A DNA stretch of 19,468 nt from an uncultured Bacillota bacterium (lineage in GTDB: Bacteria; Bacillota; Clostridia; Tissierellales; Tepidimicrobiaceae). The stretch lies in NCBI GenBank assembly GCA_937967955.1, contig CALBUB010000144.1, positions 1-19,468 on the forward strand, in the 5' to 3' direction. A model generated the notes under the pieces. That model saw only the letters and a program-made list of their open reading frames with translations. It was not told where the DNA came from and searched no databases. Both the position numbers and the translations under genes were made by a program. Positions 14,861-19,468 of this stretch are shown here, in pieces. How positions within the stretch are numbered: position 1 is the stretch's first letter; the number at the start of each line of letters is the position of its first letter.

Positions 14861-15541
14861 CTACTTTCTTCTATCTTTTTTTTCGTTTTCCTTATCTTCT
14901 TCTGCCTTTTTAGAAGGAAGAACCTCTCCTTTATATATCCAAACTTTCACACCTATCTTTCCATAAGTTGTGTCAGCTTCAGCAAAACCGTAATCTATAT
15001 CTGCTCTTAATGTTTGAAGAGGTATTGTTCCTTCACTATAACCTTCTGTCCTTGCCATATCTGCTCCACCAAGTCTACCAGATACAGCTGTCTTAATACC
15101 TTCAGCTCCTGCTCTCATAGCTCTTTGGATCGCTTGTTTCATAGCTCTTCTGAAAGAAATTCTCCTTTCAAGCTGAGCTGCAATATTTTCTGCAACTAAT
15201 TGAGCATCTAGTTCTGGTTGTTTTACCTCTTCTACATTTACAATTACATTCTTATTAGTAAGTTTTTCAAGCTCATTTCTTAATTGCTCAACACCAGAAC
15301 CGCCTTTACCTATTACCATACCTGGTTTTGCAGTGTGTATGGATATTTTAATTCTACTTGCTGCTCTTTCTATTTCAATTTTAGATATACCTGCTATATA
15401 TAGCTTTTCTTTAATATGCTTACGTATATTAAAATCTTCAACTAATAACTCACTAAAGTCCTTCTTATCAGCATACCATTTTGAATCCCAATCCTTAATT
15501 ATTCCAACTCTCAATCCATGTGGATTTACTTTTTGACCCAT
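14861..15541 (-). CDS. rpsC: 30S ribosomal protein S3
   Basis: S3 (226 residues) has the N-terminus MGQKVNPHGLRVGIIKDWDS. A KH RNA-binding domain carries GMVIGKGG at 74-81. The C-terminal domain contains GRLGGADMARTEGYSEGTIPLQTLRADIDYG. S3 lines the mRNA entry tunnel and is part of the ribosomal helicase. The C-terminal tail is charged and low complexity (KKAEEDKENEKKDRRK), as is common. ATG with a nearby GGAGGG. Confidence 0.98.
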   Translation of the reverse strand: MGQKVNPHGLRVGIIKDWDSKWYADKKDFSELLVEDFNIRKHIKEKLYIAGISKIEIERAASRIKISIHTAKPGMVIGKGGSGVEQLRNELEKLTNKNVIVNVEEVKQPELDAQLVAENIAAQLERRISFRRAMKQAIQRAMRAGAEGIKTAVSGRLGGADMARTEGYSEGTIPLQTLRADIDYGFAEADTTYGKIGVKVWIYKGEVLPSKKAEEDKENEKKDRRK

Positions 15542-15556
15542 TATATCCCTCCTTTT

Positions 15557-15892
15557 CTATTCTCTCTCCTCTACTACTACTCCTATATGACTTGTTCTCT
15601 TCAATATAGGATAAGCCATTCCTCTAGCTCTTGGTCTCCATCTCTTTAAATGAGGGCCATCATTAGCATAAGCTTCCTTTACATAGAGCTTATCTCTATC
15701 CATATTAAAGTTGTTCTCTGCGTTTGCGATAGCAGACTTAAGAACTTTTTCAAGTTCTCTCGCACCCTTTTTAGGTATAAAACTTAGTATTGTTAGAGCT
15801 TCGTCTACTTGCTTCCCTCTAATCTCTCTGCAGATATAGTTAACCTTTAGAGGTGAAATTCGTACATATTTAGCTATAGCTCTTGTTTCCAT
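15557..15892 (-). CDS. rplV: 50S ribosomal protein L22
   Basis: This 111-residue protein begins METRAIAKYVRISPLKVNYICREIRGK and ends with the beta-hairpin region HLKRWRPRARGMAYPILKRTSHIGVVVEE. L22 lines the nascent-chain tunnel next to L4, and its hairpin is a known site of macrolide-resistance changes. The hairpin has the ordinary wild-type look. The gene is 35 bases after rpsS and 15 bases before rpsC. Confidence 0.97.
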   Translation of the reverse strand: METRAIAKYVRISPLKVNYICREIRGKQVDEALTILSFIPKKGARELEKVLKSAIANAENNFNMDRDKLYVKEAYANDGPHLKRWRPRARGMAYPILKRTSHIGVVVEERE

Positions 15893-15927
15893 ACCATTCC
15901 CTCCTTTATCATCAATTTCCCGCAGCT

Positions 15928-16212
15928 CTATTTCAATGCAGTTGATCTTTCAGTCTTATCTCCATGCCCTCTGAAGGTCCTAGTAGGAGCAAATTCCCCA
16001 AGCTTGTGGCCTACCATATCTTCAGTAATATAAATTGGCACATGCTTTCTTCCATCATGGACTGCTATTGTGTGTCCAATCATTTGTGGAAGTATTGTAG
16101 AACGACGAGACCAAGTTTTTATAACTTTCTTCTCATTCTTCTTATTTAATTCTTCAATCTTTTTAAGTAGATGTTCGTCACAAAATGGACCTTTTTTAAC
16201 AGAACGACCCAT
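15928..16212 (-). CDS. rpsS: 30S ribosomal protein S19
   Basis: S19 starts MGRSVKKGPFCDEHLLKKI and includes RRSTILPQMIGHTIAVHDGRK and HKLGEFAPTRTFRGH, all classic uS19 stretches. I use the ATG at 16210-16212 (94 residues, usual length 92-94) because GGAGG lies 7 bases upstream. A longer frame adding 7 residues reads through that Shine-Dalgarno and is unlikely. S19 is in the 30S head and contacts S13 and the A-site finger bridge. Confidence 0.96.
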   Translation of the reverse strand: MGRSVKKGPFCDEHLLKKIEELNKKNEKKVIKTWSRRSTILPQMIGHTIAVHDGRKHVPIYITEDMVGHKLGEFAPTRTFRGHGDKTERSTALK

Positions 16213-16250
16213 TTCTCTTCCTCCTTTCAACACAGAAGTCGATTATCAAT

Positions 16251-17081
16251 CTATTTCTTTCTACGTCTTACAATATATTTATCAGATTTCTTGTTTTTCT
16301 TTCTAGTCTTGTAACCTAGTGTTGGCTTGCCCCATGGAGTTACTGGTGCTGGTCTACCAATTGGAGCCTTACCTTCACCACCACCGTGTGGATGGTCTAC
16401 AGGGTTCATAGCACTACCTCTAACGGAAGGTCTTCTGCCCATGTGTCTACTTCTACCAGCTTTACCTATAGTCACATTCTCATGATCCAAGTTTCCTACT
16501 TGCCCTATAGTTGCACGGCAGTCTAATAATACTAATCTGTGTTCACCTGATGGTAGCCTTAACTGAGCATATTTACCTTCTTTACCCATTAGTTGTGCTT
16601 CTGCACCAGCTGATCTAGCTAATTGTCCACCCTTTCCTGGTACAAGCTCAATATTATGAACAGTAGTACCTACTGGAATATTTCTTAATGGCAATGCATT
16701 TCCTACTTTTATATCGGCATTTTCGCCTGATTCAATTACATCTCCAACTTTCAAGCCGTGTGGTGCAAGAATGTATCTCTTTTCACCATCTGCATAGTGA
16801 ATTAAAGCAATATTTGCAGTTCTGTTTGGATCATACTCTATAGCTGCAACTTTTCCTGGAATACCGTCTTTATCCCTCTTGAAATCTATAATTCTATACT
16901 TTCTTTTAGCTCCGCCTCCTCTGAAGCGTACTGTTATTCTTCCTTGAGAGTTTCTACCTCCTGATTTTTTAAGAGTTACAACCAGTGATTTTTCTGGCTC
17001 TTTTTTAGTTATCTCATCGAAGGTTAATACCGTCATCTGACGAAGTCCAGGAGAAGTTGCCTTGTACTTTTTGATACCCAT
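16251..17081 (-). CDS. rplB: 50S ribosomal protein L2
   Basis: At 276 residues it matches the family. The N-terminal OB-fold region includes GRNSQGRITVRFRGGG (42-57). The C-terminal SH3-like region ends with MNPVDHPHGGGEGKAP (225-240). Its His230 corresponds to the invariant histidine (229 in E. coli) close to the peptidyl transferase centre. L2 supports subunit joining and tRNA binding. The tail is very basic (KTRKKNKKSDKY). It follows rplW by 26 bases with a good Shine-Dalgarno. Confidence 0.98.
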   Translation of the reverse strand: MGIKKYKATSPGLRQMTVLTFDEITKKEPEKSLVVTLKKSGGRNSQGRITVRFRGGGAKRKYRIIDFKRDKDGIPGKVAAIEYDPNRTANIALIHYADGEKRYILAPHGLKVGDVIESGENADIKVGNALPLRNIPVGTTVHNIELVPGKGGQLARSAGAEAQLMGKEGKYAQLRLPSGEHRLVLLDCRATIGQVGNLDHENVTIGKAGRSRHMGRRPSVRGSAMNPVDHPHGGGEGKAPIGRPAPVTPWGKPTLGYKTRKKNKKSDKYIVRRRKK

Positions 17082-17107
17082 ATTATTCCCTCCTTTTTTC
17101 TAAAACT

Positions 17108-17401
17108 TTACTGCAAGCCTTCAAAGAATTCTATTTCCTTAGAGTCTTCAGTTAAAGTAACTATCGCTTTTTTCCAGTCGGGTGTTTTTCCTACATTTAG
17201 CCCTACTCTTTTTTTCTTTCCTTTCATATTTATGGTGTTAACTTTTGCAACCTTAACTCCGAATATCTTTTCAACAGCTTTCTTTATCTCTGACTTATTA
17301 GCTCTTTTATCCACTTTAAAAGTATACTTTCTTTCAGCCATAGCTTCCATACTTTCTTCCGTAATTATAGGCTCTATAATAATGTCGTATGGTGTGGTCA
17401 T
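17108..17401 (-). CDS. rplW: 50S ribosomal protein L23
   Basis: The 97-residue protein contains IITEESMEAMAERKYTFKVD and a KSEIKKAVEKIFGVKVAKVNT segment typical of uL23. L23 sits at the tunnel exit and docks trigger factor and SRP. Length fits the family. Its ATG overlaps the rplD stop (TAATG). A Shine-Dalgarno-like GGAGGTG lies within the rplD 3' end. No unusual features. Confidence 0.96.
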   Translation of the reverse strand: MTTPYDIIIEPIITEESMEAMAERKYTFKVDKRANKSEIKKAVEKIFGVKVAKVNTINMKGKKKRVGLNVGKTPDWKKAIVTLTEDSKEIEFFEGLQ

Positions 17402-18024
17402 TACGCAAACACCTCCTCCACTTTCTTAACTGCATCTTGGGTTATGATAAAGGAGTCGTATCTTAATATGTCGTACACATTTAAGGAATTAACTAATGTA
17501 GTTTGTACATTAGGAATATTTCTTGCAGACTTAATTACGTTCTCATCTTTATCCTTCATTACGATAAGAGCCTTCTTGCTAGCCTTAATATTTTCTAGTA
17601 TTTTTACCATTTCTTTAGTTTTTGGTTCATTTAGGCTTAATTCATCTAGAACGATTATCTTATTATCTACAACTTTTGAAGTTAATGCAGACTTCATAGC
17701 AAGTCTCTTAACCTTCTTTGGAACTCTATAGCTATAATCTCTTGGTTTTGGTGGGAATACTACTCCACCACCAGTCCATTGTGGTGCCCTTATACTTCCT
17801 TGACGTGCTCTACCAGTTCCTTTTTGTCTCCAAGGCTTTCTTCCTCCACCTCTTACCTCAGCTCTAGTCTTAGCTGAATGAGTTCCTTGCCTTCTGTTAG
17901 CAAGATGATTTTTTACTACATGATGAAGAGCGTCATGATTTATCTCAACGCCAAATACGTCATCGCTTAACTCGATTTCTCCAACTTGTTCACCTAATAC
18001 ATTGTAAACATTAACTTTAGGCAT
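17401..18024 (-). CDS. rplD: 50S ribosomal protein L4
   Basis: L4 (uL4) begins MPKVNVYNVLGEQVGEIEL and carries the long internal extension with KTRAEVRGGGRKPWRQKGTGRAR that lines the exit tunnel. I choose the ATG at 18022-18024 (207 residues). A GGAGGA Shine-Dalgarno lies 6 bases upstream of it, and the 8 extra in-frame codons further up run through that Shine-Dalgarno. L4 is the autogenous repressor of the S10 operon in Enterobacteria, so it is the first candidate ligand if the rpsJ leader is regulatory. Its TAA overlaps the rplW ATG by one base, which suggests translational coupling. Confidence 0.96.
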   Translation of the reverse strand: MPKVNVYNVLGEQVGEIELSDDVFGVEINHDALHHVVKNHLANRRQGTHSAKTRAEVRGGGRKPWRQKGTGRARQGSIRAPQWTGGGVVFPPKPRDYSYRVPKKVKRLAMKSALTSKVVDNKIIVLDELSLNEPKTKEMVKILENIKASKKALIVMKDKDENVIKSARNIPNVQTTLVNSLNVYDILRYDSFIITQDAVKKVEEVFA

Positions 18025-18050
18025 GCTACATCCTCCTTTCCTAATCACTA

Positions 18051-18680
18051 CTATCTGCTCTTAACGGATTTTTTTATCATTAACAGTCCGCCTTTTGGTC
18101 CAGGAACGGCACCTTTAACTAACAATAAGTTTTTATCTGGATATACTCTTACCACTTCTAGATTCTGAACGGTAACTCTCTCATTACCCATTCTTCCCAT
18201 TCCTTTGCTTCCTTTAAATACCCTTCCTGGATAAGCAGCTGCTGCTCTAGCTCCGCCTCCTCTATGGTATTTGGAACCATGGGATTCTGGCCCTCTTGAG
18301 AAGTTGTGTCTTTTGATTGGACCTTGAGTTCCTTTACCCTTTGATGTTCCTGTAACATCTACTTTATCTCCAGCTTCAAATACATCCACCTTGATTTCTT
18401 GACCTACTTCAAACTCATCTACATTATCTACTCTAAATTCTCTAATATACCTTTTGTATTCTACTCCTGCTTTATCAAAATGTCCCTTTAAAGGTTTATT
18501 TACTTTTCTTTCACTTATATCCATAAAGCCAACTTGTATTGCATTATAGCCGTCTTTTTCTTCAGTCTTCTTTTGGATTACCTTTACAGGTCCTGCTTCA
18601 ACTACTGTAACGGGAATAACATTACCATTTTCATCGAAAACTTGAGTCATTCCCAATTTTCTACCTAGTATGTTTTTCAT
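18051..18680 (-). CDS. rplC: 50S ribosomal protein L3
   Basis: The 209-residue protein starts MKNILGRKLGMTQVF, the typical L3 N-terminus. It carries the conserved central loop region (GTSKGKGTQG near 131-140, then the GPESHGSKYHRGGG-type stretch near 150-163) that reaches toward the peptidyl transferase centre. L3 is an early assembly protein of the 50S subunit. Length matches the family. The ATG is preceded by TAGGAGGTG. The rplD start lies 26 bases downstream. Confidence 0.97.
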   Translation of the reverse strand: MKNILGRKLGMTQVFDENGNVIPVTVVEAGPVKVIQKKTEEKDGYNAIQVGFMDISERKVNKPLKGHFDKAGVEYKRYIREFRVDNVDEFEVGQEIKVDVFEAGDKVDVTGTSKGKGTQGPIKRHNFSRGPESHGSKYHRGGGARAAAAYPGRVFKGSKGMGRMGNERVTVQNLEVVRVYPDKNLLLVKGAVPGPKGGLLMIKKSVKSR

Positions 18681-18707
18681 TTTTACACCTCCTATATTCT
18701 TACAGCG

Positions 18708-18723
18708 GATTGCCTAAGCAATC
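18708..18723 (-). promoter_or_regulatory. Small intercistronic hairpin between rpsJ and rplC
   Basis: The minus strand reads GATTGC-TTAG-GCAATC, a perfect 6-bp stem with a 4-base loop, centred in the 54-base rpsJ-rplC gap. No T-run follows, so it is not a terminator. It may protect the rpsJ mRNA end or mark a processing site, or be chance. Confidence 0.4.
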
Positions 18724-18734
18724 ATACTAAGAAA

Positions 18735-19052
18735 TTATAACTTAATTTCAATATCTACTCCTGCTGGCAAATTCAACTTCATCAATTCGTCTACAGTTTT
18801 TTGATTTGGATTGAGTATATCAATTAGTCTCTTATGGGTTCTTTGTTCGAATTGCTCTCTTGAATCCTTGTACTTGTGAACAGCTCTTAATATAGTAATT
18901 ACTTCCCTTTCTGTTGGTAGTGGTACTGGTCCAGATACATCTGCCCCAGTCCTTTTAGCAGTTGCCACTATCTTTTGAGCTGATGAATCCAAGATTTCGT
19001 GATCATAAGCCTTAAGTCTGATTCTAATTTTTTGTTTTCCCTTGTTTGCCAT
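18735..19052 (-). CDS. rpsJ: 30S ribosomal protein S10
   Basis: This 105-residue protein has the S10 signature (KIRIRLKAYDHEILD at residues 8-22; GPVPLPTE at 41-48) and near-family length (usually about 102). S10 sits in the 30S head and, with NusB, also acts in transcription antitermination in known systems. The ATG start has a strong AGAAGGAGGG Shine-Dalgarno. It is the first gene of the S10 segment and is preceded by a long structured leader, so its translation is the natural target of any leader control. A 54-base gap holding a small hairpin separates it from rplC. Confidence 0.97.
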   Translation of the reverse strand: MANKGKQKIRIRLKAYDHEILDSSAQKIVATAKRTGADVSGPVPLPTEREVITILRAVHKYKDSREQFEQRTHKRLIDILNPNQKTVDELMKLNLPAGVDIEIKL

Positions 19053-19058
19053 TTAATT

Positions 19059-19253
19059 CCCTCCTTCTATCGCATGCTGTTTTATTACATGCGACTTGGA
19101 ATTGCCGATCCACTCTACCGGGTGTGCTATAAGTTTTTTTATATAAATGACTTGCGTCATTATTTGACAATTCCAGTCGCCCGATTTGTAACCGGACATT
19201 CTCGACAAAAATTCCCCTAGTGTTTTGTCATAAACACTAAGCAACCTTTTGTC
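19059..19253 (-). ncRNA. Candidate structured 5' leader of rpsJ (possible autoregulatory RNA)
   Basis: The stretch 19053-19414 has no convincing gene but is dense in inverted repeats on the transcribed strand. In order: GACAAAA/TTTTGTC (19247-19253 with 19204-19210) encloses an 8-bp hairpin (19232-19239 with 19218-19225). A short hairpin follows (19190-19195 with 19181-19186, one G-U pair, 3-base loop). Directly abutting it is a 13-bp stem with a single bulge (19168-19180 with 19091-19104). Inside that stem is a 6-bp hairpin closed by a GCAA tetraloop (19146-19161). Finally a CGCATG/CATGCG hairpin (19088-19093 with 19071-19076) lies next to the Shine-Dalgarno at 19059-19068 and shares three bases with the long stem. 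Autogenous control is known for S10-operon leaders in Enterobacteria through L4; any link here is inference. Confidence 0.55.
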
Positions 19254-19280
19254 TCATCGCAATGTCTAAATTAAGGCACT

Positions 19281-19314
19281 ATTATAGTTTATAGCAAATC
19301 CAACAAAAACTCAA
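19281..19314 (-). promoter_or_regulatory. Candidate sigma-A promoter for the S10-spc-alpha operon
   Basis: Read on the minus strand, an extended -10 TGCTATAAA lies at 19288-19296, with TTGAGT at 19309-19314 and a 15-base spacer. A second -10-like TATAAT at 19281-19286 is 7 bases further on, with a poor -35 at 17-base spacing. Either would start transcription near 19270-19280 and give a leader of about 220 nt before rpsJ. The exact hexamers in use are uncertain. Position, between the tuf terminator and the structured leader, is the main support. Confidence 0.5.
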
Positions 19315-19372
19315 GTATTTTTTACTATCAATTGAATTTTTTTAGGAATAAATTGATTAGATGAAATATGAA

Positions 19373-19400
19373 AGAAGGGGGCTTTTACTAGTCCCCTTCT
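19373..19400 (-). terminator. Probable intrinsic terminator after tuf
   Basis: On the minus strand, AGAAGGGG (19393-19400) pairs with CCCCTTCT (19373-19380) across a 12-base loop, 14 bases after the tuf stop. The tail that follows is T-rich (TTCATATTTC) but has no clean T-run, so termination may be partial. It would separate the tuf transcript from the rpsJ promoter just downstream. Confidence 0.6.
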
Positions 19401-19414
19401 ATTATCTGCTTCTA

Positions 19415-19468
19415 TTAGCCAAGAATCTTAGTTACAACTCCTGCTCCTACTGTTCTTCCACCTTCACG
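19415..19468 (-). CDS. tuf: Elongation factor Tu, C-terminal end only (partial)
   Basis: The last 17 codons and a TAA stop read REGGRTVGAGVVTKILG. This matches the very conserved EF-Tu C-terminus in beta-barrel domain 3 (REGGRTVGAGVV). EF-Tu is the GTPase that brings aminoacyl-tRNA to the ribosomal A site. The rest of the gene lies beyond the window edge. Finding tuf just upstream of rpsJ fits the common bacterial order of the str genes followed by the S10 cluster. A hairpin with a T-rich tail follows the stop. Confidence 0.9.
   Translation of the reverse strand, partial: REGGRTVGAGVVTKILG

Noticed and set aside
18158..18358. 66-codon minus-strand frame inside rplC in another reading frame.
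   Set aside because: Fully nested in a certain gene, with no own ribosome site and unnatural composition.
19053..19244. A 63-codon open frame through the rpsJ leader, TTG start, with its TAA directly before the rpsJ ATG.
   Set aside because: The start has no good Shine-Dalgarno, the product resembles nothing I recognise, and the frame crosses the inverted repeats that better explain the region as RNA. A leader peptide coupled to rpsJ remains a slim possibility.
1..19468. Search for a mobile element, CRISPR array, toxin-antitoxin, defence or biosynthetic island.
   Set aside because: The window is filled by a conserved translation gene cluster with uniform strand, composition and tight spacing; no insertion is visible.

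Overview
The window is the conserved S10-spc-alpha ribosomal protein super-operon of a low-GC Gram-positive bacterium, followed by the ecfA1-ecfA2-ecfT-truA-rplM-rpsI block. Every supported gene is on the minus strand, so transcription runs from high to low coordinates. The AT-rich sequence, strong AGGAGG-type ribosome binding sites, frequent GTG/TTG starts, zinc-type S14, a KOW protein before infA, and rplQ followed by ECF transporter genes and truA all point to Firmicutes. The cysteine-containing S4 and the overall look of the proteins favour Clostridia. I cannot name a genus from sequence alone.

Layout in transcription order. (1) The last 17 codons of tuf and an apparent terminator (19373-19468). 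(2) A 362-base gene-free stretch holding a promoter and a long, apparently structured 5' leader. (3) S10 segment: rpsJ, rplC, rplD, rplW, rplB, rpsS, rplV, rpsC, rplP, rpmC, rpsQ. (4) spc segment: rplN, rplX, rplE, rpsZ (zinc S14), rpsH, rplF, rplR, rpsE, rpmD, rplO, secY. (5) adk, a KOW-domain gene, infA, rpmJ; map, which often sits after adk, is absent. (6) alpha segment: rpsM, rpsK, rpsD, rpoA, rplQ, closed by a strong intrinsic terminator. (7) A fresh promoter driving ecfA1-ecfA2-ecfT-truA. (8) Another consensus promoter and a short leader before rplM-rpsI. rpsI loses only the last base of its stop codon at the window edge.

The genes supply ribosomal proteins, the translocon pore, adenylate kinase, initiation factor 1 and the RNA polymerase alpha subunit. 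The ECF genes encode the ATP-driven core that serves vitamin and metal S-components encoded elsewhere. TruA modifies tRNA anticodon arms. Spacing is tight, and start/stop overlaps suggest translational coupling.

I see no mobile element, CRISPR array, defence system or foreign island. The points most worth a second look are non-coding: the nested inverted repeats in the rpsJ leader, including a 13-bp stem that competes with a hairpin next to the Shine-Dalgarno; a perfect 20-base palindrome over the adk stop codon where map is missing; and an SD-pairing element upstream of rplM.
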